Shown: positions 53,710-64,000 of the stretch, one piece after another
Layout of the letters: the number at the start of each line of letters is the position of its first letter
Position numbering within the stretch: position 1 is the first letter of the stretch
Source: Euptelea pleiosperma
Taxonomy: Eukaryota; Streptophyta; Magnoliopsida; Ranunculales; Eupteleaceae
Length of the DNA stretch: 64,000 nt
Reading direction: 5' to 3'
Assembly (NCBI GenBank): GCA_035048495.1
Contig: CM068549.1
Coordinates: 6,121,822 to 6,185,821, forward strand
Translations under genes and position numbers: made by a program
The notes under the pieces: model-generated
What the model was told of the DNA's origin: nothing
What the model saw: the letters and a program-made list of their open reading frames with translations, nothing else
Database searches by the model: none

Positions 53710-55263
53710 CAACCCCCAACCAGCATATTGCCAATCCTTGACAATTAGTGCGAAATAAATGAGCTTAAAAGGGCTCTGCACATGCTGTACACTTTTTCAT
53801 ATTAGCTCAGGGAAAACACCGTTCGTCAAATCATTGAATGGATGCTAAAATAGTTACAGGCTAGCAAAGAGTTAGAAAGTTTTGGTAAGACTACAGACTG
53901 ATAATCATGACCCAGAATAGTCAGACTCTGTGTGTGTGTGTGTGCTCAACATTCTCATCATCTTGCAGTAAAGATTTCCAGATCACCTATAAGTTTGTAT
54001 GCCTCGACCTCAATTCTCACTTGTAAACTACTCAGAATGGAATCACTCAAGAAGGGTTTTCTTCTTTTCTCTCAATTTATATGTGAGGAGATGTATTTAA
54101 TATAAAGAAGCAAAAGATCTCACATATATCTTATTTGAAGGAAGGACATTTTTAACAGAAGATCTCATGATTAGACTATCACTTCACTCGGAACGTCAGA
54201 TCAAACTCTATAGCTTCTCCTTCTCCAATCTCCACATTTTATGATCATGCTATCCTAGAATCAAGTAAGACTTTTTTGGTTATAGTGAGGCTTAGGTCAG
54301 ATGTAGAAAAATAAAAGGATACAGGATTTCAAAGATCTTGAGAGGATATCACTATTTTCTTATATTTTTCCTACTGGTGTAAAATAAGTTTCTGTTTCTT
54401 TTCTTCCTTTTATAATTTTTTTTTTCTTTTTCTGATATTTCTGAGACTGTTCATTTTATTTTTCAGCTCTTTTTCATACTTTCTGTTCATATTTTCTTTT
54501 CAGCTTGAATCACTTTCTTTTCCTTTTGATTTTTCTTCTTTTCACGGTGCACCCATATCAGTTATTCTTCTATCTATCTCAAGATTAGGGTAGCTTAGTC
54601 ATCCTTCGTAGTTGGATTAGGATTTTGTTTAATGGGTTTAACAAGAAAAGGCTTTTCTAGAAAGGTTCAAGGGGTTTCTAGTGAAGTATAATTCAGGTGA
54701 GTAAAAAGGCTGAACAGTTCAGAAAAATGGCCTAAATCATTTTCTAGGGTTTGCACTATCATGTATACTGTCTTGACTGGATACAGAAAAGGTTCTGTCG
54801 TAGTAATTCAATGTTGATGTCGTTCTGAGTTTTATGATCGAAGCAAAGGATAATGAGATCTCTCAACGAATATTGTGGGCATGAAGAATAGTGAGTTATC
54901 TTGTGACTCGAATTATTATATAACCCTCTGAAATCAATAAAGGCTCGAAAGCTCATTAGGTTAGGTCTCTACAATTATTCTCGCAGGATCTCTAGAGTTT
55001 CTAAACTTAGGATGATTCTGATGTTGATAGTGTACAATTGTGCCGAATCTGAGTTTTTCTAATTGTCCGACATCAATGTAGTATTGCTTGACTTAAATTG
55101 AACTCAAAGCTAACAAGTAACACTTTTTAGAAAATGTCATCTTTTCGAAAAAAACTTAACGAAGATTTTCAGCTAATCCAAGTCAGGGTATTTGACACAT
55201 TTTTGAAATTCTAGAAAAACTTTGGAAAACATCGGAAATCACCCAAAAATAAGATTTTTTTTA

Positions 55264-55310
<47 letters not shown>

Positions 55311-56159
55311 CAAAAGGAATACATGAGTTTTGGTAAATACCCATCCCCAACCAAAATATAGCACTGTCCTCGGTGCTCATGATCAGGACAAAAACTAATG
55401 AAATAACGAGAATGATGCAAGGAATAGGGAGGATGTTACCAATGGAACATGAAATGAATACTGTCTGGTATCAGAGGATTATCTGTAGTGAGTGTACCTG
55501 TATGACAGAGAGATATAACAATGCATGCGACTCATGTAACTAGGAAATTGGAATTGCCTTTCCGAAAGTGCTAAGTTTTACATCTTCAGCCAGACACAAT
55601 AGGGGTGATAAGCACCCCCAACCAATTTGAAGCATAGGGAGACTGAGTCATCAGTCATCCAGCTCATCAGTTGGAGCAGGAACACTTCCAATCGAGCTAA
55701 CCCAACCCAGCAGTAGTACAGGTAGGTTCTTTCTCAGTTAAGACTGAAAGGGTTCTCTGGCCGTTGTTAGCAGAGCCACAAACTCATAAAGGGGAGCGGG
55801 TATGGGAGAACAGTAGTGGGTCTCTCATCAGTAAGAGACCTAGCAAGGGATTCTCTGACCATGGTTAGCAGAGCTGAAGACACAATGTGTATGGGGGATG
55901 GATTTAGTGGAGCAGACTCCAGTGGGGTTGACAGTAAGCACCCCTATCCAGCATAAAATGCAGTGAGACAAATGATCATCAGTCATAAGAGATTGGATCG
56001 ATGAGATCCGTCTGCCTGGTCTCTCATCAGTAAGAGACCAATGGCAAAGGAAGGGTGTTGATGATTGAAGGACTCTCAGATCGAGTCAAACAATGTGGCA
56101 GTTGAACCAATATAAATAAACCTCAGACTAGGTTGCAAGGAGACATTTGAGTAGTGATC
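53710..56159 (-). other. Copy 3 3' region and gag stub
   Basis: No domain of gag or pol is recognisable. The part near 56040-56110 matches the first codons of family A gag (CLTRSES-like phrase). A region near 55780-55870 keeps LTT(A/V)RE-like linker sequence, so gag and pol were removed by internal deletion. (AT)n at 55266-55306. Confidence 0.7.
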
Positions 56160-57789
56160 CTAAATGATGCACAAAAAGCAAGCAAGATAAACCTATGCCT
56201 AAAACAAATCAGGATAAGTTTGAAGATTTATCTTGTTAGTTTGTGGGGTATGGTAGATTATCACAGTGGGCGGACCACTGGTTTATTTTGTTAACCGCCG
56301 GACTAACTTTGTCACTCTTAGGTTCTCACTGGGATACACTCTTCAAAGCGAATCATTTAGTACTAACTCTAGTCAACAACAAGACAATCCGAAGCCTAGA
56401 CAGACGTGTGGCACAATGGCTGACTTAAATATGTTCCAGACTAATCGGATCGGTCAAGTGTTTAAGAAGAGTGTTCCCTTGGGTTAAGCTAGGGTTGGTA
56501 CGTGTTCCTAGTCCACACGCAACTAACCGCCGAATAGTCCAAGATGCCACGTCGAGCTCAGTGTACTTGAGTAGCAGGGACCTATGGGTGTGTTAGACAA
56601 TAGGGACCCGCGCTAGTGGTCTTATTTTCGACTGGATGTTAAGCGGGTTTGCTTTGTGTGAAATTTTTTTCCTCGAACACTGGGCTAATTGGCTCTACGT
56701 CTTGATTCTTTTTATTATAGATGGATCCTGGGGATCAATTTCAGCTGGAGTGATGAGGTGGGTGATGAAATCCCACCAGTTTTAAAAGAGCTGGGTCAAC
56801 TCGATTAATGTTCAATTATTAACGGCCACGCCACGCAAGTCGAATAATATGTATGCGAAAGCAAATAGACAAGCGGCAATGATTCACCCAAATTGCTCTT
56901 TATCGCATTCAAGGCGAGGATAGAGACTTACCTCCCGTGGGCCACGCCACGGGGTCTCCTCTTCGGGGTAGGGAGGGGTATCCTTCATGAGCATGGGCCC
57001 GACTCCTCCTTAGTGAGCTTTCACTCCCTACCCACAGTTAGATTCGCAATCCTGCATACGAATTAGTATATGATATGGATCTAGGGTGTGGAAATATTTT
57101 TTTTGGAATGTCCCTGCCTTGGGTAGGTAAGCAATCAATCAATCAATTAGGCAGGGTAAATTGGAAAGTTACTATTCATGAGAGTTGACTAAACAACTAT
57201 CAACCCCCTAATAGACCTTTCCAATTTAAAAGTTTCTCCAAGTTAGGAAAATTTCCTAAAAGTAAAAAGTTTCCTAAATCTGAAAACTTGCTAAATTTAG
57301 GGTTTCTTCCTGTGTTGGAAACCTTCCAAAAAGGGGACCTTCCATGGTTAGAAATCCTCTAAAAATAAAAATTGCTAATTATGGAATTTCATTCGATTTG
57401 GAAACTTTTCAAATAAGCTTAATTCCAATTTGAAATTTCCCAGGAATGGAAACCGTGCAAAAATGGAAAATTTTCAATTCGGAAAGTATCCAAAAATGCA
57501 ATCTTCCCATATGCGAATATCCTAAAATGTGCAGAAATGGAAACTACCATTTTTTCATTTTTTCATTTTTTTGTGAGTTAGGCACTCAATCGAGGGTTTC
57601 TAAAACCCTCGAACACACATCTAGATATGGTAATATTCAACGTGTCCAATTACAACTTTGCACCCGGCCTTCCGAGGCATTAAAAATAATAATAAATTAG
57701 ACTAAAAATCTACAAATAGAAAGTTTCCAAATATCCGGATCTTTCCATTTTCGTCATCTTCATTCCTTTCCGCATTCCAGTCAACGGAG
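56160..57789 (-). other. Copy 3 leader (5' UTR)
   Basis: Matches copies 1 and 2 through its length and ends in a T-rich tract and TGCATCATTTAG/GAT (AG at 56160-56161 in complement), the clearest candidate 3' splice site in the family. Short ORFs near 56243-56487 are not credible. Confidence 0.75.
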
Positions 57790-57803
57790 CGGCAACGGCG
57801 CCA
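57790..57803 (-). other. Primer binding site, perfect 14-base tRNA-Asp match (copy 3)
   Basis: The minus strand reads TGGCGCCGTTGCCG, all 14 bases matching the complement of the plant tRNA-Asp(GUC) 3' end, two bases from the LTR. Confidence 0.9.
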
Positions 57804-57805
57804 TT

Positions 57806-60493
57806 TGAAAGTTGGTTTTTTCCGCGTCGTTGGTTACAGAAACCCTAATTTCAACATATTTGTAATTTATCCGAGACTTTTAACCTGTAGAATGAGCAAT
57901 TTTGCACAGTGGCTTGTGTCGGATGTCGATCCGCACTCGAGATTAGTCGGATTAGCGCGAATAAGAACATAAAATAACAGATAATATACAAGAGAAACGT
58001 GGAAGGATGAGAATGGTGAGTCAAGATTAAAAATGCATCCAAGTGAGATCTAGAAAATACTAAATTCATCGAAATCAAATTGTATTAATCAAACTGTTGC
58101 TTACATGAAATAAATGACAAAAATAAATAAAGCGGTCAATCTATTTTAGAAAGCATGTAAAAAGAGATTTTAGAGAGAGATGAAGAAGGTAGAGAGATTT
58201 TTCACCTCAGTCATTTACCGGCCGACAAGGTAGAGGTGAGAGAAAAACTCACCCTTTTGCATTCACCGAATGGAGTCGGCGGTGCAAAAAGGCGATCAGC
58301 CTGGGGATTCTAGATAGAGAAATTCACTTACCCTAGAGAGAGCAAATGAACCCTAGAAAGAGAAATACCTTATGCGCACTTACCATGATTTGAGACCAGG
58401 ATCGACCTGGTGAGTGGTTCGGCCCGGGTGATCGGCCAAGAATGAAGGCCAAGTGAGTGCATGGCCTCGGGAAGAGGCCGTAAGTGCTTGCTTATGTAAG
58501 GAGTGTTGTGAGCATGGAACCTTGAAGATCCGCAAGGAAAGAGGGCAGGAAGAGGCTGTGGATCACGGAGTGAAGCACGGTCTGCACATGGAGGGCAGCG
58601 TGGCAGAAGAGGTGGGAAGCAACCAGACTTGCAGGTTTTTATAAAACCAGGGAGTTGTACAAACGAAGGAGATAATGGGGACCTTGATGGGGATCACACG
58701 GACCAGCAGGTGGTGCGCACAAATAGAGGAGACTGTCTGACCTTGGCCGTGGAGTGGTGGAGTGCACGGCCAGCCTCAAAAAGATGATGAGCCGACCGTG
58801 AGGAGCACGGCCAAAGGGAGGGGCATTGCAAATGGTTTGATCTTCGACACTAGGCCGGAGTTCAGTGGCTGTTGTAGGCACCGAAAATGGAGGTAAGGCG
58901 TTGTTGGAGGAGCCCGAACAAAGGAGGTTGTAGGTGTTGTTGGAGGAGGAAGGTTCGCCTATGGAGGATGAGGATCACCGGAGTTGCATACCTGCAACTC
59001 TGGTCAGTGGAGGAAATGTTGCAGGCCGTTCTTTGAAGGATCATCTCGGAGATATGGTGGCTGGATGCTTGCTGTCCAAGGGAGGAGGACGTGCAGGTTG
59101 CACATCCATTACTACCGCCAATAGAGGGACGGTGATGCTGAGGTTGAACCAATCCGTCAATGGAGATCTGAGTTGTAGGGAGCATAGCAAACCGTTGCTA
59201 GAGAGATTGCTGGTGCGCTGCACAGCATGCACAGGAGAGGAGGAGAGGTGTTGTAGGCGTTGCACGGGCAGAGAAGTTGAAGACTTTGCTGGCCGGAGTT
59301 GTAGGCTGCAACTCCGGTAAAAAGAAAATGAAGAAGATGAAGAAGACGAGAAGGAAGAAGAGGAGAAGGAGGGGGAAGAAGGAGAAGACATTGGGGGAAG
59401 GAGAGGAGGAGAGGTGTAGGGATTAGGGTTCAAAACGAGCCCCTCTCTTTGCCCTTTAAAGCTCCCTAGTTTCCATTAATGGAAATTAGGGTTTTTTTTT
59501 TTTTTTTTTTTTTTAAAACTTATTTTCTTTCTTTAGGGGATGTCCCCTTTTAGTGGACCCCCCCTTTTTTTATTTTTAAAAATTAATTTAAAGCATGTTC
59601 AAATCGTGGGGTCCACTAAATGGCCGGGCCACAAGTCGATGATGATGGGCTCGGCTGCTAGCCCACATGGACTGATGATGGCCCTCATCTCATAAGATGA
59701 TGTGGCGGATGATTTGCTGTCGATCAGACGGATGATGACTGGATTGGGATCCAGATTGGTAGACCGACGGATCTAGAGAGATCCAATGGTCCGATGGACG
59801 ATCCAACAGTTCAATGAGAGATCCAACGGTCAGACAGCTAAAGGAGATGAGACAGAGCCAACGGATAGGAGTTCTGAGGTTAGGTCAGTTGATCTGAGGA
59901 TCTGGTGGTGATGTATAGGGAGATGAAGAGAGATGAAAGAGAAAACTCTACAGACTATAGAGACAACTGCTGGCAGAGGGTCTAGAACCCTGGTTTTCAA
60001 TATGTTTTCTTCTCAGGCTTCACCAGCAGAGCAGATTATCATTTTCTTCTCATTTCATGTGGCTTCGACTGCTTTGGTCCGTCTCTTGGTCATCAGCTCT
60101 CCATCTCTTTTGGTTCTTTGGACCGGCTCCGTGATCCTTTGACTTGACCCGTACTTGGCCTGTATCTTCTAGTTATAGCATGTTGGCTCTTTAAGGTTTG
60201 ATATCAGGCTTCTGTGGTTGATCGTGGGCCCGCAAGTCTCGAGAATCATCCAATCGGGGTTTCCTACGACAGAAGAAGCGCGTAATGAGACTTAATCAAA
60301 ATGGCTTCATATATAGACTTCCAGAAATGTGTTTAATGCATGTATATATGCCATTTTGTCCAGAAAAGTGTGTTCTACGCAATGGAAAACACTCTCACAT
60401 AGAAAAGTAGATAAATGAAGCAGTTTTACGTAAGAGAGTGTGATAACACTTAGACGATAATAGTGGAAAATACGCACTTTTAAGCGAATATCA
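57806..60493 (-). mobile_element. Copy 3 5' LTR, 2688 bp
   Basis: TGAAAGTTGGTTTTTTCC to TAAGCGAATATCA. Hairpins at 58977-59004 and 59292-59318, donor-like ACTTACC near 58377, three 20-bp units at about 59782-59832. Uninterrupted, so a good reference for this subtype. Confidence 0.93.
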
Positions 60494-60709
60494 CCCGAGT
60501 GGTCCAAGTGGGTATGGAAATTGGGATTACACCCTAGATATGCTGCCATAACATGGAAGATATTCCACAAGACCCTCCCTACTGAAGATTGCCTTCAAAG
60601 ATGAGGCTTTTCACTTGCATCTCGTTGTAGCCTCTACCACTCTAGCTCCGAATCAATCTCTCATATTCTCTTTGATTGTTCCTTTGCTAAATCAGTATGG
60701 ATCCGCCTT
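60494..60709 (+). pseudogene. Split LINE, piece 3: zf-RVT domain
   Basis: WSKWVWKLGLHPRYAAITWK, IFHKTLPTEDCLQR and SISHILFDCSFAKSVWIRL give the C-terminal zinc-binding region of plant L1 reverse transcriptase (zf-RVT), with a TGA near 60603. Interrupted at 60709 within GCCTT. Confidence 0.88.
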
Positions 60710-63563
60710 TGATATTCGCTTAAAAGTGTGTATTTTCCACTGTTATCTTCTAAGTGTTATCACACTCTCCTATGTTAAAATGCTCTATTTATCTAGTTTT
60801 CTACGTAAGAGTCTCTTTTGTTGCGTAGAACACACTTTTCTGGACGAAATAGTATATTTGCATGCATTAAACGTATTTCTGGAAGTCTAGATATGAAAAC
60901 GTTATGATCAAGTCTCATTACGTGCTCTTCTCTTGCAAGAAACTCGATCGGACTATTCTCGAGACTTACGGGCCCACGATCAACCACAGAAGCCTAATAT
61001 CAAAGCTTAAAGAGCCAACATGCTATGACTAGAAGATATAGGCCAAGTACGGGTCAAGTCAGAGAATCACGGAGCCGGTCCAAAGAACCAAGAGAGATGA
61101 AGAGCCGATGACCAAGAGATGGACCAAAGCAGTCGAAGCCACATGAAATGAGAAGAAAATGATAATCTACTCTGCTGGCGAAGCCCGAGAAGATAACATA
61201 TTGAAAACTAGGGTTCCAGACCCTCCGCCAGCAGTTATCTCTATAGTCTGTAGAGTTTTCTCTGGAATCCCTCCTATTTCTCTCTCGTCTCTCTTTATCT
61301 CCTATACATCACCACCTGATCCTCAGATCTACTGACCTAACCTCAGAACTCCTGCCCGTTGGCTCTGTCTCATGTCCCTTAGCTTTTTGACCGTTGGATC
61401 TTTAATCGGACCGTTGGATCATCCACCGGACCGTTGGATCTCTCTAGATCCGTTGATCTACCAATCTGGGTCCCAATCAAGTCACCATCCATCCGATCAT
61501 CATCAAATTGTCTGTCACATCATCTTGTGAGATGATGGACATCATCAATCCATGTGGGCCAGTAGTGGGCCCATCATCATCGACTGTGGCCCAACCATTT
61601 AGTGGACCTCGCGATTTTCAAATGCTTTAAATTAATTATTTTTAAATAAAAAATGGGGGGTCCACTAAATGAGGAAATTCCCCAAAGAAAAATAAGGTTT
61701 TCCTTTAAAAAAAATATATATATATATTTTTATTTCAAAAATTCCCATTTTCCATTAAAAGAAAGTAGGAGCTTTTAAAAGGAAAAGAGAGGGGTTCTTT
61801 TGAACCCTAATCTCTCTCTTTTATTCTCCTCTCCTCCCTCAAAACTCTTCCCCACGTTCTCTTCTTCTCCTTCTCTTCTTTCTTCTTTCTTTCACCTTCT
61901 TCTTCTTCATCTACTTCGCCTTCCTCTTCACGTTTTCACCGGAGTTGCAGGCTGCTACTCCGGCCGCAACCTTTTGCAGCACCTCCGCCTGCTGCACATC
62001 GCTGCCTCAAGGTTGGCCCTCTCCATCCTCAAGCCCCGGACTACCACTGAAGCCATCAACGTTGTTGGTTCAACCTTTGCCGGTGTCTTCTCCACCAGCC
62101 TACACTTGCTCCCACCTCCATTAACGTCGGTAAGTTCCTCTTCTTCTTCATTTTTCTTCTTCTTCTTCCTCTTTTGCTCCATATTCTTTTGGTTCTCCTC
62201 CCCATTCTGCCTGCGTGCTCTACCACCACTCACGGCCAGGCCGTGACCCTCTTCATCTTCTTCATCACTTCTACTGCCGGAGTTACAGGCAGCAACTCCG
62301 GCGGCCTCCGCTTCATTCCCCTCACCTGCTGGCCTTCGCCTTCTTCACCACCACCATCGTCTCCACCCAGAACCTGCTGCAAGAACTCCACTATCCCTCC
62401 AACCTGCACTTCCAGTCAAGGGTCCATAGCACGATCAACAGGTTCTCCTCTTCAAGAACCGCCATTCACCACCGTTTCTGGTGTTGCAGGGGGCAACACC
62501 AGACAGCCTTCCTTCATCTCTACCACGTTATAGTACCACCCAGCCCTTCTCCTCTTATTCCATTTTTCTGCCACACCGCCTCTCTCACTCCATTGAAAAA
62601 AAAAAAAGAAAAAAAAAAAAGAAAGAAGAGGAAAATGAAGAGAGGAGGAGGAGGTGAGTGCCGCCCCTACTTGCAAATCCCTTAGCGATGTCCTTCGCTG
62701 CTCCTCCTTTTAGAACACCACCACCGTTCTACTTTGCATCGCCTTCCACCAGCAACACCGGCCTTTAAAGTTCACGGACTAAACCACTTTACGATCTTCA
62801 ATGGGTCTCCATGGTAGCTGCTCCTCACCATTCCATGGCATCACCATTCCGGTGAGCACACCAACTCCAAGTCTAGCCACCCTCATCATTCGTGCAACAC
62901 CAGATTCGCTAGCAACATCACCTAGCACTCCCACCCCTATTCACCTTCACCATGCTCGCAATCCACCTTACTCCATCTCCTTCGTTATGCAACACCCTCA
63001 TTGGTGTGTGCTCTCCATGATTGCAAACTTCTTGGCCGAGAACCTCCATGGTAAGGACATTAATGGTGAGTCTTCATCATACTTTCTCTCACTTCCCCTT
63101 CTTTATCTCTCTAGGATGGTGCTCTAATTTCTCTCTCTATGCTTCACTTAGTTAGATTACTTTTTAGTTTAATTTCTTTTAGTCAAAGCACTGTAAAAGA
63201 ATTTTTAGTTGAATAAATCTAGTTTATTGATGTCAAGAATTATTTGATTTCTTCCATTTTTGTTTTATTTTTCTTTATTAATGCATTAATTAATGGATAA
63301 AAATCTCTCAAGAAAATAAAGTTTTAATCACGACCATTGATCACCATTCTCACCTCTCCATGAATTTCAGAGCAATTTCTATGAAAAAATTTGTCATTTT
63401 ATGTTCTTATTTGCGCTAATCCCTAACCCCGAGTGCGGATCGACATCCGACACGAATCCCTATACAAAATCTCATCTTTTTGTAGGATAATCGGATAAAA
63501 ATTACAAATCTTGTTGATTCTAGAGTTTCCGTAACATTCGACGCGGAAAAACCGTACTTTCAG
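60710..63563 (+). mobile_element. Family A solo LTR, 2854 bp, TSD GCCTT
   Basis: TGATATTCGCTTAAAAGTG to ACCGTACTTTCA, perfect GCCTT at 60705-60709 and 63564-63568, and the LINE frame reads across. Hairpins at 61938-61965, 62276-62302 and 62477-62503; three 20-bp units at about 61388-61450. The TATA position reads CTTTTAAAAGG, weaker than in other LTRs. Confidence 0.95.
61938..62503 (+). repeat. Three hairpins in LTR 60710-63563
   Basis: 61938-61965 (CCGGAGTTGCAG/CTGCTACTCCGG, one mismatch), 62276-62302 (GCCGGAGTTAC/GCAACTCCGGC, one mismatch) and 62477-62503 (TCTGGTGTTGC/GCAACACCAGA). Confidence 0.82.
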
Positions 63564-63568
63564 CCTTA

Positions 63569-64000
63569 CCGGTCTTTTAAAGTTCCCAATCTTGAGCATT
63601 GATTGGAGCTTCATTTTCTCAATTTGTAAACATCGCAACACCCTTTCCAAACGGATATGGCGTCTTGCTGCTACTTCATGCTTGGTGGCACTTTGGAAAG
63701 CAAGGAACAATGCCCTGTTTGACAACTCACAGGCTTCCATTGAATTAACTCTTGCTTGGATTATCAAGATCATGCGGGATGCAGCTGCTCTTTCCAAACC
63801 TTAATCAACAACATCCAACTCAGATCTCATCATCCTCTTCAACTTTGGGCCGCCTCCTCAACCGAAAAAAGCCCCTTAAATAACAGCCTGCTAGTGGACT
63901 GTCCCTCCTCAAGGCCCTATCAAACTCAACTGTGATGGAGCTTCGAGAGGAAATCCTGGTCTAGGTGGATTAGGTGTTCCTTTTAGAGATGACCTCGGTA
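63569..64000 (+). pseudogene. Split LINE, piece 4: ORF2 C-terminus with RNase H, runs off window
   Basis: Continues the frame as LLKFPILSIDWSFIFSICKH, RIWRLAATSCLVALWKARNN and ELTLAWIIKIMRDAA. After stops at about 63802, 63878 and others, GPIKLNCDGASRGNPGLGGL near 63915-63975 is an RNase H (RVT_3) start with its first catalytic Asp. The remainder lies beyond 64000. Confidence 0.88.

Larger units (their letters stand above)
45789..60493 (-). mobile_element. Family A copy 3: internally deleted element (LARD-like)
   Basis: 5' LTR 57806-60493, PBS 57790-57803, leader to about 56160, a stub of gag, a 3' region to 53722, PPT complement 53710-53721, 3' LTR 45789-47133 plus 52376-53709. Target CCCGC/CCCGA in the LINE, and the LINE reads through. 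LTR lengths after removing nested DNA are 2679 and 2688 bp. The 3' LTR holds solo LTR 47134-52370, which holds solo LTR 48980-51877. No gag or pol domain survives. Confidence 0.92.

Noticed and set aside
55266..55306. (AT)n run as a possible regulatory or origin element
   Set aside because: Simple microsatellite within the copy 3 3' region; copy 2 has a poly-A run at the matching place (about 41281).

Overview
This 64 kb window is repeat-dense nuclear DNA from a flowering plant. The evidence is plant-type Ty3/gypsy (Athila-like and chromovirus), Ty1/copia (SIRE/Maximus-like), CACTA, hAT-MITE and LINE elements around one plant gene, an intronless pathogenesis-related protein 1 (PR-1, 15927-16442, minus). 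I could not assign a species. PR-1 is the only ordinary protein-coding gene I can defend; almost everything else is layered transposable-element sequence.

The dominant family, called family A here, is an Athila-like LTR retrotransposon. Its LTRs are about 2.3-2.9 kb, begin TGATATTCGC and end CTACTTTCA. They are followed after two bases by a primer binding site for tRNA-Asp (best copy TGGCGCCGTTGCCG), then a 1.5-1.8 kb leader and a gag with the plant Athila/Tat signature. Three copies keep internal sequence. Copy 1 (1 to about 8870, minus) has gag and the start of pol, and runs off the left edge. Copy 2 (25781-45547, plus) has gag without a zinc knuckle, a 305-codon ORF where pol should be, and no RT or integrase. 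Copy 3 (45789-60493, minus) has no gag beyond its start. Seven further copies are solo LTRs, each with a 5-bp target duplication that can be read directly (two of the duplications imperfect at one base or less): 5164-8045, 29905-35645, 31906-34833, 36491-39051, 47134-52370, 48980-51877 and 60710-63563. They nest up to four deep.

Layout: 1-8870 copy 1 with a solo LTR in its 5' LTR; 8877-11296 broken CACTA transposase; 11297-15420 LTR debris and a chromovirus integrase/chromodomain relic; 15421-16848 PR-1 and flanks; 16849-17561 two hAT MITEs; 18240-18690 LINE relic; 18770-24490 stacked copia LTRs with gag remnants; 24490-64000 one LINE split into pieces at 24490-25780, 45548-45788, 60494-60709 and 63569-64000, with copies 2 and 3 and one solo LTR as the intervening insertions.

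The most interesting signals lie inside family A LTRs: a recurring near-perfect hairpin (CCGGAGTTGCAGG paired with CCTGCAACTCCGG) with a covarying variant; a conserved GGTAAGT donor that could splice to a conserved TGCATCATTTAG acceptor just before gag, removing the PBS and leader; a tRNA-like A-box/B-box module; and a stack of palindromes before the TATA box. The copia LTRs carry a separate array of CCAATCGATTGG dyads.
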